A DNA stretch of 24,468 nt. Source: an uncultured bacterium. Lineage in GTDB: Bacteria; Cyanobacteriota; Vampirovibrionia; Gastranaerophilales; Gastranaerophilaceae. A program made the position numbers and the translations under genes. The stretch lies in assembly GCA_900551965.1 (NCBI GenBank), contig URYF01000018.1:1-24468 (forward strand), in the 5' to 3' direction. Of this stretch, positions 7,849 through 14,531 are shown in pieces (positions within the stretch are counted from its first letter, which is position 1; each line of letters opens with the position of its first letter). Under the pieces are notes generated by a model. It was not told the DNA's origin, did no database searches, and saw nothing but the letters and a program-made list of their open reading frames with translations.

Positions 7849-8688
7849 TCAAGACAGATTTTTTTCAAAAAGTTCCACGGTGTTAAGCATCAAAGACGCA
7901 ATCGTCATTGGTCCTACACCGCCAGGAACCGGTGATATGTATGATGCAATTTTGGAAGCACTTTCAAAATCTACGTCTCCTCGGGTTTTCCCGTTCATAT
8001 CTTTGAAAATTCCTACATCTACTATCACACAACCGGATTTTAACATTTTCCCTTCTATAATATTTTTCCCCACTGCAGAAACAACAATGTCTGCAGTTTT
8101 TATTATGCTTTCAAGATTCTCACTACGGCTGTGACACATAGTAACTGTAGCATTACGATTTAAAAGCATTTGGGATAACGGACGCCCCACAATATTTGAA
8201 CGCCCTACAACTACAGCATGTTTTCCTTCCAATTTAATATTATATTCATCAAGAAGCAGCAAAATTCCTTTCGGAGTACAAGGATAAACAATCGGCTCTT
8301 CTCCTGAAAATAATCTTCCAAAGTTATATGGCGTAAACCCGTCAACATCTTTATCCGGTGAAATTGCATTTATAACGTTTTCTTTTGAAATATGCTCCGG
8401 CAGCGGAAGCTGAACAAGAATTGCAGTAACATTTTTATCATTATTTAATTCTTCAATCTTTTCAAGCAGTTCACTTTCTGTAATATCAGCAGGATAATTT
8501 ACCACAAGCGAATTTATACCAAGTTTTTCGGCAGTTTTTTTCTTGTTATTTACATAAATCTTACTTGCAGGATTTTCACCAACTAAAATAACAACAAGTG
8601 TCGGTTTAATCTCAAACTTATCAATTCTAAGCGTTAAATCCGCAAGTAACTTTTCTCTTAACTTTTTACCGTCTAATATCTCTGCCAT
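7849..8688 (-). CDS. folD: FolD: methylene-THF dehydrogenase / methenyl-THF cyclohydrolase
   Basis: Interconverts 5,10-methylene-THF and 10-formyl-THF in the cytoplasm, using NADP. The protein (279 residues, normal length) has the substrate-site Tyr45-x3-Lys49 (KIYVNNKKK), QLPLPEHI, the PDKDVDGF signature, PCTPKGI, the nucleotide-binding GRSNIVGRPLSQML, and the closing signature PGGVGPMTIASLM. The ATG at 8688 has GAGGTAAG directly upstream. It is the last gene of the rplI-methyltransferase-ATPase-folD run, beginning 7 bp after the ATPase stop, which implies one transcript. No terminator fits in the 4 bp before the convergent gene at 7844, so any terminator would lie inside that gene. Confidence 0.95.
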   Translation of the reverse strand: MAEILDGKKLREKLLADLTLRIDKFEIKPTLVVILVGENPASKIYVNNKKKTAEKLGINSLVVNYPADITESELLEKIEELNNDKNVTAILVQLPLPEHISKENVINAISPDKDVDGFTPYNFGRLFSGEEPIVYPCTPKGILLLLDEYNIKLEGKHAVVVGRSNIVGRPLSQMLLNRNATVTMCHSRSENLESIIKTADIVVSAVGKNIIEGKMLKSGCVIVDVGIFKDMNGKTRGDVDFESASKIASYISPVPGGVGPMTIASLMLNTVELFEKNLS

Positions 8689-8695
8689 CTTACCT

Positions 8696-9448
8696 CTATT
8701 GCTTTGCCTGCGGAAGATTTAATCTGAAATAAAAATCTTTTATAGCTTGCCTTACAACTTCTGAATCCCTTGAAATAGAATTATTTTTCAGTCCATTATC
8801 AAAAGGAATTACCCCAAGAACTTCTAAATCATACTTTCTTAAAAGTTCATAAACAGAAGACAAGTTATCATTATCAACCTTATTTAATACAACACCTAAC
8901 TGATTACCTGCAGCATATTTAGAACTGAATTCTTCAATACGTTTTGCCAGATGTGCAGATTCTTCTGAGGGTTTTGCAACAATTAAAGTTGAATCAATCT
9001 CAACATCAACAAGCTGATTTAAATACTTCAAATCAAACTCACAATCAAAAATAACCAGATCATAACGATTAATCAACTTATAAACAGCATCGTTAATTTG
9101 TTTTGTAATAGGGCATCTGCAATCTTTTGAACCGACAAACCAGGAAACAATAATATCAACATTATCCTCAAGCGGCACAAGAATGTCCTCCATAGCCCAC
9201 TCAATAAACTCTTGTTTTGTCATATCTTCGGGAATACCTGTTTTATACTCGTGTTTTCCGCTCCTGATACCGTATATGGTATTTCTTATGTCCAAACCAA
9301 AGCTATGTCCGAGTTCACTGGACAAATCATTATCAAAAAGTAAAATTGATTTTTCCGGAAACATTTCCCTAAAAATCTTCATAAAAGCTTTTACTATAGT
9401 TGTTTTACCGCTTCCACCCTTACCGGTTATTGCAAGTTTTACCGTCAA
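8696..9448 (-). CDS. CooC-like P-loop ATPase (MinD/ArsA superfamily)
   Basis: A 250-residue ATPase of the deviant Walker A family, KGGSGKTT at 10-17. The DNDLSSELG segment (about 39-47) matches the switch I region of CooC. Cys110-x-Cys112 (DCRCP) is placed almost exactly where CooC has its metal-binding CxC at the dimer interface. The later DLVIFDCEFDLKYL and IVAKPSEES match the DME-type Walker B and VVEPS segments of CooC. CooC proteins insert nickel into CO dehydrogenase or mature corrinoid/FeS methyl enzymes. Here the neighbours are a MetE/UroD-like methyltransferase (3 bp upstream) and folD (7 bp downstream), so a one-carbon maturation role is inferred. The only sensible start is TTG at 9448, with AAGGAAGAGG inside the end of the upstream gene. 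Confidence 0.75.
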   Translation of the reverse strand: MTVKLAITGKGGSGKTTIVKAFMKIFREMFPEKSILLFDNDLSSELGHSFGLDIRNTIYGIRSGKHEYKTGIPEDMTKQEFIEWAMEDILVPLEDNVDIIVSWFVGSKDCRCPITKQINDAVYKLINRYDLVIFDCEFDLKYLNQLVDVEIDSTLIVAKPSEESAHLAKRIEEFSSKYAAGNQLGVVLNKVDNDNLSSVYELLRKYDLEVLGVIPFDNGLKNNSISRDSEVVRQAIKDFYFRLNLPQAKQ

Positions 9449-9451
9449 ATC

Positions 9452-10528
9452 TTAAAACCTCTTCCTTAATTCATTCGACAACTCAAAAACCAAATCCATC
9501 GCATATTCCGCCAACTCTACCGTTAAAGTACCGGCTCCGCAAGATGATGTTATTAACGAGTTATCTGTAATAAGTTTCTCATCAATATCTTTATTAGTCA
9601 AATATTTTACCGAATTTTCAAAATTCTGAACAAGAGAATCAATCGTAATCTTTTCCAAGGCATCACTATCAAGCGTAGGAACAAGCCCCCATGCAATTTT
9701 ACCGCCTTTTTCCAAAAACCCTTTAATTTCTTTATGATATAAATTAAAATGTTCTGAGAAAGCATACGCATCGAAATTCACAATATCAACACCTGCTTTG
9801 ATTGGTATAGACCAATCGCATTTTCCACAGCAATGAATAGCACTTATCCCGCCATTATCGTGAATTAAATCAACAATTTCAGATAACATTTCAACAACGT
9901 CTTGCTCTGAAACTGTCAAATATGCAGATGTTCCAAGCTGTGACATTGAAGGTTCATCCATAAAAATAATCGGAACAGTAGCGGCATTAGCACGTTTTAT
10001 CCGTTTAATCTGCCATAAAACCTTTAAAGATAACAATTTCAGAATAATATCCCGCAAAGTTTCGTCAAATACAGCACTTTTACCTTCCTTGTCAGTCAAT
10101 GCCGCAGCAAGCGTAAACGGTCCGGCAACCTGTCCTTTGGCAAAATCCGGCTTACTCTTTTTGATAATTTCTTCTAAATATGGAAAAGTTGACGAAAAAT
10201 CTTCACTTATGCCATATTTTTCAAGCAATTCAGATTCAGGATTACCTATAATCTCTTCGTAATCGGTAAAAAACTCTTCCAAATCTTCAAAAAATTTATC
10301 ACTTTCACTATCGATAAATATATTTTCGGTATTAGAAGGCAAAAACGAAGGCAAACCCTCCAAAATTTGGATAATCATGTCTTCGTTTTTACTAATATTT
10401 GCCAGCTGCGGGAAAAACGGAATTTGAGAAAAATCTTTTTCCACTAACAGCATTGCTTTATTTACGTCATTGTGAGGCAGGGAACCAATCGCCAGTGATT
10501 GTAATTTTAGATTAGAAAATTGATTCAT
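9452..10528 (-). CDS. MetE/UroD-superfamily zinc methyltransferase
   Basis: A 358-residue TIM-barrel protein related to the catalytic half of cobalamin-independent methionine synthase and to MtaA/UroD proteins. Candidate zinc ligands are His232-x-Cys234 (IHCCGKCDW), Asp253 where MetE has a glutamate (VDIVNFDAYAF), and Cys330 (TSSCGAGT). The length covers only one barrel, so the N-terminal folate half of classical MetE (over 750 residues) is missing. Such 'core MetE' proteins are known from some anaerobes and take the methyl group from a corrinoid protein. The N-terminal SLAIGSLPHND is typical of the group. The ATG at 10528 (AAGGGAG 6 bases upstream) is preferred to the TTG at 10546. It lies 26 bp after rplI and 3 bp before the CooC-like gene. 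The substrate is unproven; methionine synthesis is the leading guess. Confidence 0.72.
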   Translation of the reverse strand: MNQFSNLKLQSLAIGSLPHNDVNKAMLLVEKDFSQIPFFPQLANISKNEDMIIQILEGLPSFLPSNTENIFIDSESDKFFEDLEEFFTDYEEIIGNPESELLEKYGISEDFSSTFPYLEEIIKKSKPDFAKGQVAGPFTLAAALTDKEGKSAVFDETLRDIILKLLSLKVLWQIKRIKRANAATVPIIFMDEPSMSQLGTSAYLTVSEQDVVEMLSEIVDLIHDNGGISAIHCCGKCDWSIPIKAGVDIVNFDAYAFSEHFNLYHKEIKGFLEKGGKIAWGLVPTLDSDALEKITIDSLVQNFENSVKYLTNKDIDEKLITDNSLITSSCGAGTLTVELAEYAMDLVFELSNELRKRF

Positions 10529-10554
10529 CCGCACTCCCTTTGACAAAATATAAA

Positions 10555-11052
10555 CTATTCAGCAGATTCTTCAACAGTTTCTTCGATTGATTCTTTAACA
10601 ACTTCTGATGCTGAAACTGCAATTGCCAATTCACATTTAACTTTTGAAGTTAATTTGATTAGCATTGTGTAGTTGCCGATTTTGTTAATCGGTGCATTCA
10701 ATGAAACAGTTTTTCTATCTACTTCAATACCAGCTTTTGCAGCTAATTCTTCAGTAATTTTCTTAGTTGTAATTGTACCGAATAATTTGCCTGATTCACC
10801 GGCTTTTGCTGACAATTCCAATTTGCCGAATTTTTCAATAGCTTCAGCTTTTTCTAAAGCTTCTTGATGCAATTTTTCTTGTTTAGCTTTAATTCTTGCA
10901 ATATTTTTTTCTCTGTTTTCCAAAGCACCTGCTGTAGCTACTTCAGCAGCACCTTGAGGAAGTAAAAAGTTTCTTGCATAACCGTCTTTAACATTAACGA
11001 TATCGCCAACTTCACCTAAGTTTTGAACTTCTTTTTTTAATATAACTTGCAT
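10555..11052 (-). CDS. rplI: 50S ribosomal protein L9
   Basis: L9 binds 23S rRNA near the L1 stalk. The true start is the ATG at 11052, giving 165 residues that begin MQVILKKEVQNLGEVGD and continue VNVKDGYARNFLLPQGAA, the L9 signature. An in-frame extension up to 11187 is not coding: AAAGGAG lies 8 bases before 11052. A long connecting helix (about 45-75, Lys/Glu-rich) joins it to the C-terminal domain, as in other L9 proteins. A Glu-rich tail of about 15 residues (ESIEETVEESAE) extends past the usual end. A promoter lies at 11095-11123. It leads the methyltransferase-CooC-folD genes rather than sitting beside rpsR/dnaB. Confidence 0.95.
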   Translation of the reverse strand: MQVILKKEVQNLGEVGDIVNVKDGYARNFLLPQGAAEVATAGALENREKNIARIKAKQEKLHQEALEKAEAIEKFGKLELSAKAGESGKLFGTITTKKITEELAAKAGIEVDRKTVSLNAPINKIGNYTMLIKLTSKVKCELAIAVSASEVVKESIEETVEESAE

Positions 11053-11094
11053 AATAAATTCTCCTTTTGTATTTATATTTCTGCATGTAGCCCT

Positions 11095-11123
11095 AACATA
11101 CAACAAACATAATAATTTGTCGA
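11095..11123 (-). promoter_or_regulatory. Predicted promoter of the rplI operon
   Basis: On the minus strand, -35 TCGACA (11118-11123) and -10 TATGTT (11095-11100) are spaced exactly 17 bp, about 42 bases ahead of the rplI ATG. It sits in the 107-bp gap after the ZIP gene, so rplI need not depend on ZIP transcription. Confidence 0.55.
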
Positions 11124-11159
11124 TACTTTTTAAAATATTGTTAAGCACTAAAAGGATTT

Positions 11160-11966
11160 TTAGCCAAGAAGAATAAGGCTCATCCAAATGAATAAAATTC
11201 CTGACATTATACCAATAATTGACAGGTGCCAGTTTCCGTACTCTTTTGCAAGCGGCAAAAGGGTGTCAAATGAAATATATGTCATAATCCCGGCTACAGA
11301 AGCCATCAAAAACCCCACAAGAATTTGAGGTACAAAAAGCCCGAATACAAACATTCCGGCTAACGCACCAATCGGTTCGGTTATACCTGACAATGCAGCA
11401 TACAGCATTGCATAACGCTTTTTACCCGTAACATGATAAATAGGAAGAGCAACCGCAATCCCTTCGGGAATATTATGTATCGCAATCGCAAACGCAACAG
11501 ACAAACCCAACGTAATATCCTGAGTCGTAGTCAAAAAAGTTGCCATACCTTCAGGAAAATTATGAATACAAATAGCAATCGCCGTCATAAAGCCTGCTCT
11601 TTTTAATTTGTAAAAATTATGTTCACCTGCCTGCGGATCATCAGGATTTAATAGCTCTTCCGTATCAACGTGATCAGGCAAAAAATAGTCAATCACAACA
11701 GACACTAATAAACCCAGCACAAAACCGCCAAATACAAGCCACTGAAACATATTTGGAAAATTTGCCTGCAAAAGCTTCTCGGAACTTGGTATAATATCAA
11801 CCAAAGATATAAAAATCATAACCCCCGCTGAAAATCCCAAACCAACCGATAATGCTTTTAAATTATCTTTTTTGGTAATAAAAGCAACAGCCCCGCCAAT
11901 CGCAGTTGTCAAACCCGCTAACATTGTAAGACTAAAAGCCAAGCCGAAATTATTTTGTAAATTCAT
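11160..11966 (-). CDS. ZIP family divalent metal transporter
   Basis: A 268-residue inner-membrane protein with about eight hydrophobic helices, importing zinc or related divalent metals (ZupT/GufA-like). The two metal-site motifs of transmembrane helices 4 and 5 are clear: HNFPEG (His135, Glu139) and HNIPEG (His164, Glu168), forming a binuclear site. A soluble loop at about 96-120 contains acidic residues and His. Length is typical. The ATG at 11966 has AAGGAT about 9 bases upstream. It is divergent from the DUF2023-like gene at 12063, with a 9+9 bp palindrome at 12010-12036 between them that may be a metal-responsive operator. Confidence 0.9.
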   Translation of the reverse strand: MNLQNNFGLAFSLTMLAGLTTAIGGAVAFITKKDNLKALSVGLGFSAGVMIFISLVDIIPSSEKLLQANFPNMFQWLVFGGFVLGLLVSVVIDYFLPDHVDTEELLNPDDPQAGEHNFYKLKRAGFMTAIAICIHNFPEGMATFLTTTQDITLGLSVAFAIAIHNIPEGIAVALPIYHVTGKKRYAMLYAALSGITEPIGALAGMFVFGLFVPQILVGFLMASVAGIMTYISFDTLLPLAKEYGNWHLSIIGIMSGILFIWMSLILLG

Positions 11967-12009
11967 AGTGGTTATCCTTTTTGCAGAATTAATATTACCA
12001 CAAAGAAAC

Positions 12010-12036
12010 TTTTTTAGAGGTTACACGTCTAAAAAA
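12010..12036. promoter_or_regulatory. Perfect palindrome between divergent ZIP and DUF2023-like genes
   Basis: Arms TTTTTTAGA (12010-12018) and TCTAAAAAA (12028-12036) with a 9-base centre GGTTACACG. The position between two divergent starts favours an operator shared by both genes rather than a terminator. A metal regulator of the Fur/DtxR type is a guess from the ZIP neighbour; the box was not matched to any known consensus. Confidence 0.5.
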
Positions 12037-12062
12037 TAAGAATAGCGAAAAAGAGGATTTAT

Positions 12063-12380
12063 ATGGAACTTTTTAAAAATTTGATATATGAATACAAAAA
12101 GGGAATTAGAGATTTAGCGCTATATACCTGCTCAAAATCACAACTCCCGATATATACAAACCTGCTCAAAACACTGAAAACAAAATACAAAACCCAAAAT
12201 GCCGGATACGACAAGATAAATCTATTTTTCGGAAATCCGCTCTGCCTCAAGATTTTAGACCAATTTTCAAGCAAAGAACTGAACAAGATATCGCACTACG
12301 AAGATTTTATACTCGGAATAATGCTCGGCTATTCTCGAGATGAGCAGTACAGAAGAATTTTGAACCATTTCAGCAAATAA
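12063..12380 (+). CDS. DUF2023-like small protein
   Basis: A 105-residue cytoplasmic protein. The N-terminal MELFKNLIYEYKKGIRDLALYT, the middle INLFFGNPLCLKIL and the C-terminal EDFILGIMLGYSRDEQYRRIL fit what I recall of the DUF2023 family: small proteins often beside flavodoxin or metal-related genes, with no assigned activity. There is no signal peptide or membrane segment. The start is supported by AGAGGA 6 bases before the ATG. It is divergent from the ZIP transporter across the 12010-12036 palindrome, suggesting shared metal-related control. It is followed by the structured region 12381-12671, whose hairpin at 12528-12560 may terminate it, although nearly 150 bases intervene. Confidence 0.65.
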   Translation: MELFKNLIYEYKKGIRDLALYTCSKSQLPIYTNLLKTLKTKYKTQNAGYDKINLFFGNPLCLKILDQFSSKELNKISHYEDFILGIMLGYSRDEQYRRILNHFSK

Positions 12381-12527
12381 GTAAACTTTTGTAAAAACAA
12401 TTCCCTCAATCACTATATTGATGTTTAGAAAAAATAAAGCATGCCTTTCAATATTAACAAGGGTTTCAGGATAAGCAGAAATGGCGATTGTTAAGTTATA
12501 TTAACAAGTATTACCAAACTCTATTCA

Positions 12528-12573
12528 GGCTGGAATCATGTCACCGACATGGTTTCAGCCTTATTTATATTTT
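12528..12573 (+). terminator. Strong hairpin plus T-rich tail
   Basis: Left arm 12528-12542 and right arm 12546-12560 form 15 continuous pairs (outer GGCTG/CAGCC, inner CATGTC/GACATG, two G-T wobbles) around a 3-base loop ACC. TTATTTATATTTT follows. It would terminate + strand transcription from either the DUF2023-like gene or a small RNA. Confidence 0.65.
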
Positions 12574-12599
12574 CATAAAATTAACAGAAATAAATATTT

Positions 12600-12627
12600 T
12601 GGACATGCCGAAAAAACAAGGTACAAT
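12600..12627 (+). promoter_or_regulatory. Predicted yggS-sepF promoter
   Basis: -35 TGGACA (12600-12605) and -10 TACAAT (12622-12627), each 5/6 to consensus with a 16-bp spacer, about 45 bases before the yggS start and downstream of the hairpin at 12528-12560. Confidence 0.55.
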
Positions 12628-12671
12628 TAAAATATGCTCAAGTTCGAGCAGTTTTCTTGTAGAGGTGAATG

Positions 12672-13334
12672 ATGTTTGATACAGTTAAGAAGAATCTTTT
12701 GCAAATACAAGAAGATATCGCACCTTGTAAACCAAAGATAATTGCAGTTACAAAGTATTTTGATGAGAACGCAATGACTGCTGCATACAACGCAGGCTTG
12801 CGTGATTTCGGAGAATCAAGAGTTATTGAGGCATCCGAAAAGATAAATAACCTTCCGAAAGAAGTAAGAGAAAATTCAACGTTTCACTTTATCGGTCATT
12901 TACAGACAAACAAAGTAAAACAAGCAGTAAAAGTTTTTGATTACATACATTCGGTTGATTCGGTAAAACTTGCTCAAAGTATTTCGCAGCACGCAACGGA
13001 AATCGGAAAAGTTCAAAAAGTGCTTATTCAAATAAATAACGCTAATGAAGAACAAAAATTCGGATTTTCAATTGATGATGTGCTTAATAACTTTGAACAA
13101 ATACGGGAATTTAAAAATCTTGAAATAACAGGTGTTATGAATATGGCACCGCTGGTTTGCTCAGATGAAGACTTAAAAAAATTATTTTCGCAAGTAGTAC
13201 AAATCAGAAACCAATTACAATCAAGATATAACTGCAAGTTAGAGGAGATTTCAATGGGAATGAGCCACGACTACAAGATAGCGGCTCAACAAGGTTCAAC
13301 GATGCTTAGGATAGGTAGAAAATTATTTGAATAA
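12672..13334 (+). CDS. yggS: YggS/PROSC family PLP homeostasis protein
   Basis: A 220-residue PLP-binding TIM-barrel protein (COG0325; PipY in cyanobacteria, YlmE in Bacillus) that buffers pyridoxal phosphate and has no known catalysis. The PLP lysine is in KIIAVTKY near residue 28. Further family signatures are FGESRVIEA, FHFIGHLQTNKVK, KFGF, GVMNMAPL, and the C-terminal MGMSHDYKIAAQQGSTMLRIGRKLF, where Ser, Arg and Gly hold the PLP phosphate. There are two consecutive ATG codons at 12669 and 12672; the second is 6 bases from AGAGG and is preferred. sepF follows after 18 bp. The pipY-sepF order is known in Cyanobacteria and Firmicutes, which helps place the organism. Confidence 0.93.
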   Translation: MFDTVKKNLLQIQEDIAPCKPKIIAVTKYFDENAMTAAYNAGLRDFGESRVIEASEKINNLPKEVRENSTFHFIGHLQTNKVKQAVKVFDYIHSVDSVKLAQSISQHATEIGKVQKVLIQINNANEEQKFGFSIDDVLNNFEQIREFKNLEITGVMNMAPLVCSDEDLKKLFSQVVQIRNQLQSRYNCKLEEISMGMSHDYKIAAQQGSTMLRIGRKLFE

Positions 13335-13352
13335 TAAACGGAGGAAAAGTCG

Positions 13353-13868
13353 GTGGCAGCAATAGCAGATAGTTTCAGAAAAGTTGTAGATTTCGTAATG
13401 GACGGATTTCGCGGTGAAAATCCATTTATGGATATGAATGATTCTGATGAATATGAAGATGATTATGATTATGTAGAAGACGGGAATGCATTGAGAGAAG
13501 TTGCACCTTCTTATGCTCCTGTTATAGAAAAACAAAATGAAGCAAAAGTTATCAGCCACCCTAGCATGAATAGAGGCGGTAATGAAGTTATAGTTGTTGA
13601 ACCTCGCTCGTTTGACGATGCTGCCACAATCGTTCAACACCTAAAAGATAGAAAAATCGTTATGCTTAACCTTCATCTATTGGATAAAGAACAATCTCAA
13701 AGAACAATTGACTTTGTTTGCGGAGCATCACAAGCATTAAACGGTAACCCTAAAAAAGTTGGAGATTTGGTATTTGTATTTGCACCTAGCAATGTTACAT
13801 TATCAGCAGATACCAACCCTCAACAAAGCAAATTTAACGATTCTTTGTGGAGAACATCTCTACAATAG
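13353..13868 (+). CDS. sepF: Cell division protein SepF
   Basis: SepF (171 residues) tethers FtsZ to the membrane and shapes the division septum. The N-terminal MAAIADSFRKVVDFVMDGF is an amphipathic membrane-targeting helix. A long acidic, tyrosine-containing linker follows (about 28-50). The SepF/DUF552 fold spans about 77-150: VIVVEPRSFDDAATIVQHLKDRKIVMLNLHLLD, then QRTIDFVCGASQALNG and VFVFAPSNVTLS. The start is GTG at 13353, with GGAGG 8 bases upstream. It is translated after yggS with an 18-bp gap, and the unit closes with the strong terminator at 13909-13932. The ylmG/proC genes that often follow are absent. Confidence 0.94.
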   Translation: MAAIADSFRKVVDFVMDGFRGENPFMDMNDSDEYEDDYDYVEDGNALREVAPSYAPVIEKQNEAKVISHPSMNRGGNEVIVVEPRSFDDAATIVQHLKDRKIVMLNLHLLDKEQSQRTIDFVCGASQALNGNPKKVGDLVFVFAPSNVTLSADTNPQQSKFNDSLWRTSLQ

Positions 13869-13908
13869 AATAATCTTGGTATGAGAAGAGAGATAGTTTA
13901 GATATACA

Positions 13909-13932
13909 GGCAGTGGCAACACTGCCTTTTTA
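13909..13932 (+). terminator. Rho-independent terminator of yggS-sepF
   Basis: Stem GGCAGTG (13909-13915) and CACTGCC (13920-13926) with a GCAA tetraloop, followed by TTTTT. This is a textbook intrinsic terminator, 40 bases after the sepF stop. Confidence 0.9.
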
Positions 13933-13971
13933 TTGTTATTAAGATATAAGTACCCCCAAAAATTTCCCTGA

Positions 13972-14436
13972 TTATCTATTTGTGATTTGATAATAGTTAT
14001 AGAATGCAATCCTATGAATCAATTTGGATTTTAGTTTTTGTACAATTCTATGTATTAAGATAACAAGAAATATTAAAAAATAGCATAAACTTGGGGAAAA
14101 ATACAAATTATAAATACCAGCAAAGTCATAAATCCTAAAAATATTATCAAGGTTTGTACTAAAATAGTTAACACTAATATCTACACATAGTAAAAATATA
14201 AGCAGCAAAATATATTCTTTTCCTTTATTGAAAAATCTATTTAAAGTTTTGTTAGTACAGTTTGTAATAGTATATGTTGTATAAAATAATATTGCCAAAA
14301 TTTGGCATATTTTAAGATATAAAATCATAAAAATTATTTCAAAAAAAACACACATTCTTGTTTCTGGCAAACACACTATACTTAGATATTTATTAATAAT
14401 ATATTTTCCTATAAAGTTCATGTATACACATGACAT
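13972..14436 (-). CDS. Doubtful small hydrophobic ORF
   Basis: An open frame of 154 codons from the ATG at 14436 (a TTG 18 bases earlier is also possible). The translation has hydrophobic runs at about 25-50, 75-95 and 118-135 and a basic, Lys/Arg-rich tail, which would suit a three-helix membrane protein rich in Cys, Tyr and Ile. However, there is no ribosome-binding site and no recognisable family, and AT-rich DNA easily yields hydrophobic open frames. It lies downstream of the ffh terminator and convergent to sepF. If it is not a gene, 13933-14477 is a 545-bp region without features. Confidence 0.28.
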   Translation of the reverse strand: MSCVYMNFIGKYIINKYLSIVCLPETRMCVFFEIIFMILYLKICQILAILFYTTYTITNCTNKTLNRFFNKGKEYILLLIFLLCVDISVNYFSTNLDNIFRIYDFAGIYNLYFSPSLCYFLIFLVILIHRIVQKLKSKLIHRIAFYNYYQITNR

Positions 14437-14479
14437 AAAATACGGACTTGACAACGGACAGATAAATTGTCACAAAATA

Positions 14480-14510
14480 AAATAAGCCCGCTTATAAAGC
14501 AGGCTTATTT
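14480..14510 (-). terminator. Terminator of ffh
   Basis: Arms 14480-14493 and 14497-14510 (AAATAAGCC-GCTT type, 14 positions with one C-A mismatch) around an ATA loop. On the minus strand it is followed by a TTTTATTTT-rich run, 21 bases after the ffh stop. Confidence 0.8.
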
Positions 14511-14531
14511 ATAAAATTTTACAACTTATTT

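Larger units (their letters stand above)
12381..12671. other. Structured non-coding stretch before yggS
   Basis: No credible gene. It contains, in order, a weak promoter-like TTGTAA (12389) and TATATT (12414) pair with 19-bp spacing, a perfect 7-bp hairpin at 12488-12507, a 15-bp hairpin at 12528-12560 followed by a T-rich run, and a good promoter for yggS at 12600-12627. A 63-codon open frame at 12488-12679 overlaps both hairpins and has no ribosome-binding site, so it is not called. The arrangement suits an independent small RNA of roughly 145 nt, or a long 3' region of the DUF2023-like gene. Confidence 0.5.

Noticed and set aside
11053..11187. In-frame N-terminal extension of L9
   Set aside because: The extension contains the rplI promoter and ribosome-binding site; the conserved L9 N-terminus starts exactly at the ATG at 11052.
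12488..12679. 63-codon plus-strand open frame before yggS
   Set aside because: It overlaps two hairpins and the yggS promoter, has no ribosome-binding site, and its translation has no recognisable protein character.
13323..13640. Minus-strand frame opposite sepF
   Set aside because: Shadow of a clearly recognisable sepF; hydrophobic translation arises from the complement of acidic codons.
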